From the NCBI RefSeq assembly GCF_004366735.1, contig NZ_SOQX01000003.1:206507-270506 (forward strand): a DNA stretch of 64,000 bases. The letters are read 5' to 3'. Below the pieces are notes generated by a model. It was not told where the DNA came from and did no database searches. It saw nothing but the letters and a program-made list of their open reading frames with translations. This DNA is from Thiohalophilus thiocyanatoxydans (GTDB lineage Bacteria > Pseudomonadota > Gammaproteobacteria > UBA6429 > Thiohalophilaceae). The position numbers were made by a program, and so were the translations under genes. Shown one piece after another: positions 55,138-63,872 of this stretch (the first letter of the stretch is position 1; each line of letters begins with the position of its first letter).

Positions 55138-55731
55138 TCATCGGTCTGGTTCGCGAAACGCCAATAAAATGATTTTGTCACCCGGTTCGCTGTTTGCAAT
55201 AACCTGCAGCTGTCGCAACTCACCTGCCTTGTCGCCGGTTTGCACCTCACAGGATACCACATCGCCCTCGCGCAGCTGTTTCAGTAATTCGCCCAGTACC
55301 GGCCGGCTCGCGGGGGCCAGAAAGCTGTCAATCGGATTTCCCCCGAGTGCTGTGGGCTCGATACCAAACAATGTGGCGCCGGTCTGGTTCGCTTCGATGA
55401 CCTGGCCATCAAGACTCACAACAAAATAGCCAAAAGGCGCCCGCTCGAACAATGCCCTGTAACGTTCCAGCTCCCGGGCAAATTCCCGCTCATTGGCCAC
55501 GAGTTGTTCGTGCTGCAAATCAAGCTCAACCTGATGTGCCTGTAATTCATGCAGCAGCTTGAGTGCGTCACCGGCGCTTTCGGGCGTACTGGCCAGCCTG
55601 TACAGCAGCGCCAGGGCATCCGCACTGATCGACCAGCCCCGGGTCGGCGGTGTCGTGCCTTGTTTGAGACTCTCTTCGGCAGTCTGGCGCAACTGGTTGT
55701 GATCTATAAAGTCAGTAGTGGGTTTGGGCAT
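55138..55731 (-). CDS. PAS-domain protein
   Basis: 197 residues. Residues 30-90 form a coiled-coil-rich helical region (ALKLLHELQAHQVELDLQHEQ), and a PAS domain follows at about 92-195 (RYRALFERAPFGYFVVSLDG; VIEANQTGATLFGIEP). No enzymatic domain is present. It is the first gene of the two-gene operon with the CheB-CheR-PAS fusion and probably acts as its sensor subunit. Upstream is an 860-base gene-poor gap. Confidence 0.88.
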   Translation of the reverse strand: MPKPTTDFIDHNQLRQTAEESLKQGTTPPTRGWSISADALALLYRLASTPESAGDALKLLHELQAHQVELDLQHEQLVANEREFARELERYRALFERAPFGYFVVSLDGQVIEANQTGATLFGIEPTALGGNPIDSFLAPASRPVLGELLKQLREGDVVSCEVQTGDKAGELRQLQVIANSEPGDKIILLAFREPDR

Positions 55732-56592
55732 AAAGCCTCCGGTAATCTTCCTTCGTGATACGCTGTCCCTGCTTGCAGTAAATTCACCAATTACGGGCCG
55801 CCGCCACGAGTATAAAATCTCTGAATTCCAACTGCCCCTAATTCTATTACGTTATACAAGGTTATACGGTTTCCAGCAAGCTGGCCAGGGGCTGCCAGCG
55901 TCAGTATCACCCTGTAATTCAAGTCCAAGGGTTAGGGAATACCCTATCACAATACTGCCTAGTTGAGTGGTGGGTTTCGTGAAATGGATGTTTAACCGGT
56001 ATTGCAAGAAAAAACATACCTTTATTGCCGGGTTTTGAGAAATTTACGCGCCCAGTGTCCACAAATCTGAATTAACTGTCCGGACATGCATCACAACCTG
56101 ATCCCCGGGCCGGCTACGAGATTCAACCACCGATATAAACGTAACCTGGAGTACGCGAGTATACCTGCCTTTGTACGCTATCGCACAGAGCAAGGTATGT
56201 TGTTAAGTACTATGGAAAAGGCCGACGTGGTAGGTCATTCGCGGATCGCCGACCGTGTTACCCGGAACAAATACGTTTTGTGTAACCTGAACCGGCGATC
56301 CAGTACCGTCTATTCTTTGATAAAAAACAAGGTTACTAAAGGGTAACAAAAATATTTATCTTTATAATTAAACGCTTATGACTATATTGGTGTATAAATA
56401 CTACAGGATTCAGGTGATTGCTGAAGCTTTATAACTTGCTGGCTGCAGGGACTTAGACTATATGTAAATATCTGATTATAAATATATTTAAGTCTATACG
56501 TCAGCGCAAAATTGCTCCATCCTGTTTTTATAGTGCGCTATTGATTGGCGCATCATTCAAAAACTAGCCAGAAAAAGGCATGGGAGATCAGG
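55732..56592. other. Gene-poor, AT-rich gap before the Crp-family gene
   Basis: An open frame at 56086-56346 (86 codons) has no recognisable domain or ribosome-binding site and is probably chance. The bases 56340-56530 are very AT-rich, suggesting promoters for the divergent PAS and Crp genes, but no clear box pair stands out. No RNA family was recognised. Confidence 0.4.
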
Positions 56593-57396
56593 ATGTCTAA
56601 ACAAGCCTTGCCGATACAAAACCGGCTACTGAATTGCTTGCCACAGGAAGTGCAGAGCCGTCTGAGTCCAAAGCTGGAAATAATGAGTCTGCGGCAAGGC
56701 ACGGTCTTGCATGAAGCCGCGGCCAACCTGGCCTATATCTACTTTCCTATTGATAACATCGTCTCCTTGCTCCACGTACTGGAAAACGGGTCAACGGCGG
56801 AAGTCGCCGTAATAGGTAATGAGGGCATGATTGGCGTTTCCGCTTTTATGGGCGGTCAGAACACCCAGAGCCAGGCGCTTGTGTTAACCAGCGGTATTGT
56901 CTACCGGCTATCCATCCAGAAATTCAAGGAGGAATTCAATCAGCCGGATGCGATATTCCGGATGCAGCTGCTGCGTTACAGCCAGGCCCTGATAACCCAG
57001 ATGGCCCAGACCGTGGTATGCAACCGTCATCACACCATCGTACAGCAATTGTCCCGCTGGTTGCTGATGGCTGCGGACTGCCTTTCGGACGATGATATCA
57101 CTATGACCCATGAGTTGATTGCAAACCTGCTGGGTGTGCGCCGGGAGGGTATCACCGCGGCGGCCCACAAGCTGAAGGATGTCGGCGCGATCGAGTATCG
57201 CCGTGGCCACATCAAGATAGCGGACCGGCTCAAACTGGAAAAACTGAGTTGCGAATGCTATTTCGTTGTCAAACGGGAAACTGACAGGTTGCTACCCTGT
57301 CCTTCCCGCCAGCAGTCCAGCCCCGCCAGAAAGTCCGGCAGCAGGGCTCCTGTATATTCACATTCAGCACATGCGCCGATCCCATTCAAAGCCTGA
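56593..57396 (+). CDS. Crp/Fnr-family transcriptional regulator
   Basis: 267 residues from the ATG at 56593 (GGGAGAT upstream); a longer frame from 56545 is less likely. An N-terminal cyclic-nucleotide-binding-like domain (about 10-130) with EVAVIGNEGMIGVSAFMGG near 75-93 leads to a Crp-type winged helix (about 160-225; HELIANLLGVRREGITAAAH). Fnr cysteines are not seen in the N-terminus, so it is not an Fe-S sensor. It converges on the GGDEF gene and probably regulates the local signalling cluster. Residues after 232 form a Ser/Pro-rich tail. Confidence 0.9.
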   Translation: MSKQALPIQNRLLNCLPQEVQSRLSPKLEIMSLRQGTVLHEAAANLAYIYFPIDNIVSLLHVLENGSTAEVAVIGNEGMIGVSAFMGGQNTQSQALVLTSGIVYRLSIQKFKEEFNQPDAIFRMQLLRYSQALITQMAQTVVCNRHHTIVQQLSRWLLMAADCLSDDDITMTHELIANLLGVRREGITAAAHKLKDVGAIEYRRGHIKIADRLKLEKLSCECYFVVKRETDRLLPCPSRQQSSPARKSGSRAPVYSHSAHAPIPFKA

Positions 57397-57468
57397 TTCA
57401 TCCTCACCATGCAGACAGCATCCGGGCTGTTAGCTTATTCAGGAAAACAGTTCCGGAAAAATTAACTG

Positions 57469-58935
57469 TCAATCAGGAATGTTTAAATGGCTTATGGCGA
57501 CATTCCGGTGCTTGATGCGACCATGTATCCCGGGTTCGTAAAAAAACCTGTACTTATTATTGCCATCTGCTTTGGCCTTGTACATCGCTGCATCCGCAAA
57601 CCGCAGTAGAGTCTCAATATTATCCCCATCATCCGGATAGACACTGATGCCGATGCTCAGTCTGATATGCAGTTCTTTATTCTCGATATTGAACGGCGCA
57701 GTCAGTTCGGTGAGTAACATCTCGGCAACGCAAGCCGCATCCTGAGGTTTATCGATTTCGGTTAACATAATCACGAATTCGTCACCACCGAGGCGGCTGA
57801 CTATGTCAGAGGCACGTACACGCTTTGTCAGTCTCACGGCTACTGACTGTAACAGTCGATCGCCGATCGCATGGCCATGCAGGTCATTTATATCCTTGAA
57901 GTTATCGAGGTCAAGAAACAACAGTGCGACTTGCTTGTGATGCCGGCTTGCGTGTCCAATCATTTGCGGCAGGTTTTCTGTCAAATACATGCGGTTGGGC
58001 AGTCCGGTAAGAAAGTCGTGTTGAGCCAGGTGTGCCATTTTCTCGGTAAATTCTTGCGACTGACTGCTGTCATGAAAAACGATTACCGCGCCGGTAACCC
58101 TGTTTTCACGATCCCGGACAGGGGCGGCGGAATCCTCGATCTCGGTTTCAACGCCATTGCGACTTATCAGTATACAATTCATCCCGAGCTCGGTGTTCCG
58201 GCCTTCTTCAATGACATATTGTGCCGGATTTCTCGCGGATTCATGTGTTATACCATCAATAATGTTGAACACCTTCGCGAGTGGCTGACCCAGGGCGTCA
58301 GAGCATGACCACCCGGTCAGTCTTTCTGCTATTGGATTCAGGTAGGTTATATTCGAGTATATGTCAGTGGCCAATACAGCATCACCGATCGAGTCGAGCA
58401 TGACTCTGTTTCGTTCTTTCTCATCGTACAAAGTCTGTTCCGCCTCGCGTAACCTCGACTCCGTCGCCTTACGTTCGGTGACATAGCGCAGAGCACGAGG
58501 CAGCCAGTAAGCGTCCGCGTGTTCCTTGGCAAGATAATCATGCGCGCCGTGTTGTACCGCGCTACGCGCGAGCGCTTCATTATCTGCGGTACTCAGTACC
58601 AGGATCAGCGCATCGGGTACTGCCTGGAGCACCCGGTCAAACGCTTTGATACCCATGCTGTCCGGAAGAGTCAAATCCAGCAACACGACGTCAAAGCACA
58701 TTTTCTCCAGTCGATCGAGCGCATCGTCGAGTTGCGTTACCCAGACAACCTGGAACCCCCCATGCTCGCCAAGCGCTGCCCGGATTAATCCCGCATCAGC
58801 GGGGTCATCCTCAATGAGCAGTACGGCGGTTGGTATGGCTGTCATGTTCCCGAATTCTGTCTTTTTCCTGTCGAGAGTGACGACTGATTTGTCAAAATAG
58901 AGGATTTTTCTATCCTCTTGTTCCCTGAATACCAT
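57469..58935 (-). CDS. Response regulator-PAS-GGDEF diguanylate cyclase
   Basis: 488 residues. The receiver domain (about 35-155) has the phospho-acceptor D87 (VVLLDLTLP). A PAS domain (about 180-300) follows, then the GGDEF domain (about 320-475) with the intact RLGGDEFVI active site. The inhibitory I-site RxxD (RASD) lies five residues before it, so product feedback is possible. It makes c-di-GMP, tying phosphorylation to biofilm or motility decisions. The ATG at 58935 has AGGGAGATAG upstream; the ATG at 58845 would match the usual receiver start. Confidence 0.94.
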   Translation of the reverse strand: MVFREQEDRKILYFDKSVVTLDRKKTEFGNMTAIPTAVLLIEDDPADAGLIRAALGEHGGFQVVWVTQLDDALDRLEKMCFDVVLLDLTLPDSMGIKAFDRVLQAVPDALILVLSTADNEALARSAVQHGAHDYLAKEHADAYWLPRALRYVTERKATESRLREAEQTLYDEKERNRVMLDSIGDAVLATDIYSNITYLNPIAERLTGWSCSDALGQPLAKVFNIIDGITHESARNPAQYVIEEGRNTELGMNCILISRNGVETEIEDSAAPVRDRENRVTGAVIVFHDSSQSQEFTEKMAHLAQHDFLTGLPNRMYLTENLPQMIGHASRHHKQVALLFLDLDNFKDINDLHGHAIGDRLLQSVAVRLTKRVRASDIVSRLGGDEFVIMLTEIDKPQDAACVAEMLLTELTAPFNIENKELHIRLSIGISVYPDDGDNIETLLRFADAAMYKAKADGNNKYRFFYEPGIHGRIKHRNVAISHLNIPD

Positions 58936-59267
58936 AAAGCTATCTCCCTATTCGCAATCGCCGTACAACTGTTTGCCACCAAGCCCATCCAACGTGACAT
59001 TATTATTTTGAAGGTGAGTACTCTGTTCTGTGCGGTAACGCACAGGTATTCGACCCTGGCCGGACTGATGTTGCATTTTGCAACCCCTTGCTGAGTGCTT
59101 TTAGCCAGGTACGATGATGAACACAGCCTTTCATCCCGCTCTGTTGGTAGTCGGAATACTGTTGTTTGTCTGGCTTCAGGGGTTGGAGTCGGTCAGTTCG
59201 GCTATCTCGCGCCTGTTGACGGCTCACTCACTGACAAATCTGGGGGCGGATGAGCGGCGGTGCGGGT
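58936..59267. other. Gap before the Crp-family remnant
   Basis: No recognised gene. A frame beginning at 59114 (MMNTAFHPALLVVGILLFVW) encodes a hydrophobic start, but it runs into the Crp remnant in another register, so it is doubtful. Confidence 0.35.
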
Positions 59268-59296
59268 TTGGCCATTATCGGCTGGTTCGGTATAAT
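59268..59296 (+). promoter_or_regulatory. Near-consensus sigma-70 promoter
   Basis: TTGGCC (59268-59273) and TATAAT (59291-59296) are exactly 17 bases apart. It lies just before the decayed Crp-family copy and is the best promoter in this part of the window. It could still drive transcription into serB. Confidence 0.65.
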
Positions 59297-59301
59297 TTGC
59301 G

Positions 59302-59559
59302 GTTCCTGAAAACTTTGATGTGCTGCTGGCCGCCCTGCCCGAGATGGACCGGCAGTACTTTCTTCCGGCTGCATGCCGGTCCTGGTCGAACCAGGCGATC
59401 GAATTTGCCCGATGTATTTCCCTGTTGAGGGTTTTATTTCCCGGGTACAGCGATGATGATAAAGCCAATACTAAAGTCGGACTTGTCGGCAATGAAGGCA
59501 CGCCGGGTATCGCCCTGATCCCCGGTGCCGCGGTTGCGCCGCCAAGGAAGGTCGAGTGA
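59302..59559 (+). pseudogene. Decayed Crp-family regulator copy
   Basis: The frame reads ENFDVLLAALPEMDRQYFLP, the typical N-terminus of Crp-family proteins. After unrelated residues come CISLLRVLFPG and KVGLVGNEGTPGIALIPGAA, which match the beta-roll of the intact regulator at 56593 (EVAVIGNEGMIGVSAFMGG). About 35 residues of the domain and the whole DNA-binding part are missing, and there is no good start. A remnant of a duplicate. Confidence 0.7.
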
Positions 59560-59677
59560 GACACTTTTGATTCAGGCATTATTGAGAATAGTATTTTATG
59601 GTATTCACACGCATGAGCACCGGAAACCCGAATCATTACGGCTTTTCCGGCTTATTTACTAGTGAACGGGAACAAGC

Positions 59678-60907
59678 ATGAGTGAAGTGGTTTTGATTAA
59701 TATCACCGGTCGGGATCGCCCGGGGCTCACGGCGCGACTGACCGGTGTACTGGCCGATTACGATATCCCGGTCCTGGATATCGATCAGTCGGTCACGCAT
59801 AACAGCCTGGCTCTGGGATTACTGGTGGTGGCACCCGAGGAAGGCAGTAACTGTTCCCTGTTCAAGGATCTGTTGTTCAGCGCGCATGAACTGGATCTGG
59901 ATATCCGTTTCACGCCCATCAACCGTCAGGATTACGATCAGTGGGTGGCCCGGCAGGGCCAGGCCCGGCATATCGTGACACTGTTGGGCCGACAGATTAC
60001 GGCACGGCATATTGCCCGGGTCACCGAAGTAGTGGGGGAGAACGGGTTTAATATCGAGGACATCAGCCGGCTTTCGGGACGACTTTCGCTGCATCAATCA
60101 GACCAGCAGAGCGGGGCAGCGGCTGTACAGCTGACCCTGACCGGCGAAGTACAGGATATCCCCGCTATGCACGCGCAGTTTTTGCAGATTGCGCAGGATA
60201 TGGCGATCGATGTGGCCGTGCAGGAAGACAACCTTTATCGACGCAGCCGGCGTCTGGTCTGCTTTGATATGGACTCAACGTTGATCCAGACCGAGGTGAT
60301 CGACGAGCTGGCAAAAGTGGCCGGCATTGGCGATCAGGTGGCCGCCATTACCGAATCGGCCATGCGCGGCGAGATCGACTTTTCCGAAAGTTTTCGCCAG
60401 CGCATGGCGCTGCTGGAGGGGCTGGAAGAATCAACCCTGCAACAAATTGCCGAGGATCTGCCGATTACCGAAGGGGCGGAGCGACTCATTTCCACACTTC
60501 GCCATTTCGGTTACAAGGTCGCGATTCTTTCCGGCGGCTTTACCTATTTCGCCAATTATCTGAAAGAAAAACTGGGCGTGGATTATGTTTATGCCAACCA
60601 GCTGGACTTTGAAAACGGCAGGCTGACCGGCAAGGTCAAGGGCGATATCATCGACGGGCAGATGAAGGCGAAGCTGTTGCAGCAACTGGCCGAGGAAGAA
60701 GGGATCAGCACCGAGCAGGTGATTGCCGTCGGCGACGGCGCCAACGATTTGCCCATGCTCTCTATCGCCGGGCTGGGGATCGCCTTTCACGCCAAGCCGC
60801 TGGTGCGCGAACAGGCGCAACACTCCATCGCCACGCTGGGGCTGGATGCAATTTTGTATCTGCTGGGCATGCGCGATCGCGAGCTTCAATCACTGGCTGA
60901 TAGATAG
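59678..60907 (+). CDS. serB: Phosphoserine phosphatase with N-terminal ACT domains
   Basis: 409 residues. Last step of serine synthesis: O-phosphoserine to serine. Two ACT-type regulatory domains at about 4-80 and 95-180 precede the HAD phosphatase domain (about 185-395). Its motifs are DMDSTLIQTEVIDELA (nucleophile DxD near 194-209), LSGGFTYF near 285-292, and VGDGANDLPM near 349-358. A GGGAAC site precedes the ATG. Serine also feeds the cysteine pathway begun by cysE. Confidence 0.97.
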   Translation: MSEVVLINITGRDRPGLTARLTGVLADYDIPVLDIDQSVTHNSLALGLLVVAPEEGSNCSLFKDLLFSAHELDLDIRFTPINRQDYDQWVARQGQARHIVTLLGRQITARHIARVTEVVGENGFNIEDISRLSGRLSLHQSDQQSGAAAVQLTLTGEVQDIPAMHAQFLQIAQDMAIDVAVQEDNLYRRSRRLVCFDMDSTLIQTEVIDELAKVAGIGDQVAAITESAMRGEIDFSESFRQRMALLEGLEESTLQQIAEDLPITEGAERLISTLRHFGYKVAILSGGFTYFANYLKEKLGVDYVYANQLDFENGRLTGKVKGDIIDGQMKAKLLQQLAEEEGISTEQVIAVGDGANDLPMLSIAGLGIAFHAKPLVREQAQHSIATLGLDAILYLLGMRDRELQSLADR

Positions 60908-60934
60908 GCTCTGGAAATAACGCGGAGAACGCAA

Positions 60935-61033
60935 AGACGTTTATGCCCGTTGTGTGGGTGCAGAGAACGCAAAGAAATCTGATATCGCTCATTATCAGCG
61001 AGCTTTGTACCCACACAACGGGCATAAACGTCT
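60935..61033. repeat. 99-bp element with perfect 25-bp inverted arms
   Basis: The arm at 60935-60959 (starting AGACGTTTATGCCCGTTGTG) is exactly inverted at 61009-61033. The interior contains GCAGAGAACGCAAAG, related to the motif just upstream (GCGGAGAACGCAAAG). A one-arm copy is at 52140-52180. It sits between serB and tadA. Confidence 0.75.
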
Positions 61034-61065
61034 CTGTGAGAGTATTATAGGCGTAGAGCTGTAGG

Positions 61066-61090
61066 TCAGGTTGCGCACAGCGCTACCTGA
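61066..61090. repeat. Short palindrome-like dispersed repeat, copy 2
   Basis: Begins TCAGGTTGCGC and ends GCGCTACCTGA; the inverse of 3111-3135 with a single mismatch. A REP-like repeat located directly after the palindrome at 60935. Confidence 0.65.
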
Positions 61091-61148
61091 CACTCTGTAC
61101 AGCCGGATATTCTGCGTATCGGCAGATACAGGTTCAGCCAAAGAATAA

Positions 61149-61694
<546 letters not shown>

Positions 61695-61711
61695 ACTCAT
61701 ACGGGTTCAGC

Positions 61712-63133
61712 TTATAAAACCGGTGATGAATAGACGAGAATTGAATTCGATCTGTTGCCTGGTGCCGGGCTGTCTTGCCGTTTATGCCAGCGTAGAATGT
61801 CGTAATAACTGCGAATATTATCGACATATTTGACCGGTTCATTGCCGCGAGCGTAGCCGTAGCGAGTCTGACGATACCATTTCGGCTGGGTAAGCAAGGG
61901 CAGGTTGTCTTTCACGTCGGTCCATTTTTCGGGATTACCGCCGCGCTCCCGGGTGATCTTCTGAATATCCCGGACGTGACCAAAACCGACGTTATAGGCT
62001 GCCAGACTGAACCACATCCGATCCTCTTCGGGAATGTCATCGAATCGTTTGTACAGGCCCTGTAAGTAACGCGCGCCGCCCCGGACACTCTCTTCGGGGT
62101 CGGTGCGATCCAGTACCCCCAGTTGACCGGCAGTCCCATTGGTCAACATCATCAAACCACGAACACCAGTCGGCGAGACCGCCAGGGGATCCCAGTGAGA
62201 CTCCTGATAGGCGACAGCAGCAAGCAAACGCCAGTCGAGACCGGTTTCGCTGGCGGCGGTCTTGAACAGACGGCGGTATTCCGGCATGCGGCTGCGCACA
62301 TGGTGCATAAAGACCGGCGTACTGAAGTAGTTGTAGTTGCGCACATGTTCGTAGTGCTGCTTGATCAAATGGGCCAGTTCACCGGAACCGCGCAATTGTT
62401 CGAAGAAATGTTCGACCTCTTTATATAAAGAGGTATCTTCGCTTTGTGGCATGGCCCAGGCCAGTTCCTGGGGCTCTGATAGATCAAACGCTACACGCAA
62501 TTCCGGGAAATAACGCCGGTTTACCGCCATCTCATTGGAGTCGGCGACGGTATAGTCAACGATATTCTCGGCAACCAGCGTCATTAACTCGGTAGTGTCC
62601 GTGTTGGCGTTTTCGTGCCATTGAAGATCGGCGTGTGATTCCTGCAGGCGGCGCAACTGCTCGGCGTGGCTGCTGTTGGCAACCACCTCAATATGACCCT
62701 GACCAAGCTCATCGGGATTTCGCGGTCGGGGGGTACTGTCTTTACGATAAATCAGCTGCTGGGTAATGGACTGATAAGCCGGGGCAAAGCGAATATATTG
62801 CCGGCGTTGCTCAGTGACGGTCAGACCGGCCGCAGCCAGGTCGGCGCGACCCTTGCGCAACCCCGCGAAGATTTCATCAAGGTTGTCGGCGACAACGAGC
62901 TTCAGACGCACCCCGAGCTGGTCGGCAAAGCTTCGGGCCAGCTCATATTCGAGACCGGCGGGGCCTTCCGGACTCTGATAAAACGTGGTCGGGGCATGAC
63001 GGGTGTAAACCCGCAGTTCCCCGCTGTTGAGGACCTGTTCCAGGGCGCTATGCTGGGGCGTACAGGCATTGAGTGCCACCAGGCCGCCCAGAGTGGCCGC
63101 GCCCAGCACTGCTGTAATAACCCGTCGTTGCAT
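61712..63133 (-). CDS. mltF: Membrane-bound lytic murein transglycosylase F
   Basis: 473 residues from the ATG at 63133 (GGAGG upstream; the frame extends to 63232). Signal sequence with lipobox LVALNAC (C24), a periplasmic substrate-binding (SBP_bac_3-like) domain at about 35-265, and the SLT catalytic domain at about 285-460 with the catalytic glutamate in AVAYQESHWDPLAVSPTGVRG and SLAAYNVGFGHV. It cleaves peptidoglycan at the outer membrane. In E. coli it is divergent from purL; no purL is seen here. Confidence 0.95.
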   Translation of the reverse strand: MQRRVITAVLGAATLGGLVALNACTPQHSALEQVLNSGELRVYTRHAPTTFYQSPEGPAGLEYELARSFADQLGVRLKLVVADNLDEIFAGLRKGRADLAAAGLTVTEQRRQYIRFAPAYQSITQQLIYRKDSTPRPRNPDELGQGHIEVVANSSHAEQLRRLQESHADLQWHENANTDTTELMTLVAENIVDYTVADSNEMAVNRRYFPELRVAFDLSEPQELAWAMPQSEDTSLYKEVEHFFEQLRGSGELAHLIKQHYEHVRNYNYFSTPVFMHHVRSRMPEYRRLFKTAASETGLDWRLLAAVAYQESHWDPLAVSPTGVRGLMMLTNGTAGQLGVLDRTDPEESVRGGARYLQGLYKRFDDIPEEDRMWFSLAAYNVGFGHVRDIQKITRERGGNPEKWTDVKDNLPLLTQPKWYRQTRYGYARGNEPVKYVDNIRSYYDILRWHKRQDSPAPGNRSNSILVYSSPVL

Positions 63134-63498
63134 TGCGTCTTTATCCTCCAGTTTGTGAACTGGTTTGCGGTTTATTACTCCAAGTCTGGAGTAGAATTGG
63201 TTTCCCGCAAGTTCGTCTGTTCGGTATCTCACGCCGAATAAAAAACCCCAATATTATAACATCCTAATATTGGTGGATCACTCACTCCGTGACATTCCGT
63301 ATCCAATGGCACCGCTTTAACCTTTTCTTTTGAAAGGATATTAGCCAGGGCGCCCGTTGCCGCGAGCCTCCGGCGAGCACATGGCGCCGGATTGGCGTTG
63401 CACCGCCCGGGCATCTGGTTTAACCTTGCGCGCTTTCGTGCAATGCCTCCGGCATTGCAGGTGCTAGTCACCAGGTTCTAGTGACTGGAAACTGATCA
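63134..63498. other. Gap between mltF and tRNA-Ser, no gene
   Basis: The GC-rich middle (63345-63470) includes short inverted repeats, such as GCAATGCCTCCGGCATTGC near 63440. No purL start or other gene is recognised. Confidence 0.4.
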
Positions 63499-63589
63499 GG
63501 AGAGGTGTCCGAGTGGTTGAAGGAGCACGCCTGGAAAGCGTGTATACGGTAACCCCGTATCGAGGGTTCGAATCCCTCCCTCTCCGCCA
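63499..63589 (+). tRNA. tRNA-Ser (anticodon GGA)
   Basis: 91 bases. The acceptor stem GGAGAGG pairs with CCTCTCC, with G73 and an encoded CCA. The anticodon stem is CACGC/GCGTG around the loop CTGGAAA, giving anticodon GGA (reads UCC/UCU). A long variable arm (TATACGGTAACCCCGTAT) confirms the serine type. The T arm is GAGGG-TTCGAAT-CCCTC. Confidence 0.97.
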
Positions 63590-63630
63590 TCCATAAAAAA
63601 GGGGCCTTTTGGCCCCTTTTTTATGGATGG
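63587..63630. terminator. Very long perfect hairpin overlapping the tRNA 3' end
   Basis: CCATCCATAAAAAAGGGGCC (63587-63606) pairs exactly with 63611-63630, with a TTTT loop; a T run lies within the right arm. It acts as the tRNA terminator, with the arm starting in the CCA end. Confidence 0.9.
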
Positions 63631-63640
63631 TTGAAAAGTT

Positions 63641-63817
63641 GGATTCGAACCCTCGATTACAAATGGCGGGTTCGACAAATCGGCAGGAAAGCCGATTTGG
63701 ACAGCCGAAGGCTGCCCCGAAGGGGTGGCGCACAGGGATGTGCGCCATCAATCCCTCCCTCGACTCTCTGTTCCTGACAGAGTCTACCGCCTACTTCCCT
63801 GTAGGCGTCTCCGCCAA
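63641..63817. repeat. Scrambled fragments of tRNA-Ser
   Basis: GGATTCGAACCCTCGAT (63641-63657) is the exact inverse of the T-arm segment at 63559-63575. AATCCCTCCCTC (63750-63761) is a direct copy of 63571-63582. GTCTCCGCCA at 63808-63817 resembles the tRNA end. Together they suggest that a tRNA-borne recombination site was duplicated and rearranged. No integrase gene is in view. Confidence 0.55.
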
Positions 63818-63819
63818 AT

Positions 63820-63846
63820 AAAAAAGGCCCCGTTGGGGCCTTTTTT
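63820..63846. terminator. Bidirectional terminator
   Basis: AAAAAAGGCCCC / GGGGCCTTTTTT with a GTT loop. It separates the tRNA region from the converging transposase gene. Confidence 0.88.
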
Positions 63847-63872
63847 AGTTTCCAGGTACTAGCTCCTAGCCC

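Noticed and set aside
56086..56346. 86-codon plus-strand frame before the Crp gene
   Set aside because: No recognisable domain and poor start context; likely chance in an AT-rich region.
55732..56592. Possible c-di-GMP riboswitch upstream of the signalling genes
   Set aside because: I looked for a GEMM-type conserved core and did not see one; only AT-rich sequence is visible.
63496..63678. Minus-strand frames across tRNA-Ser
   Set aside because: They run through the tRNA and its terminator, so they are not coding.
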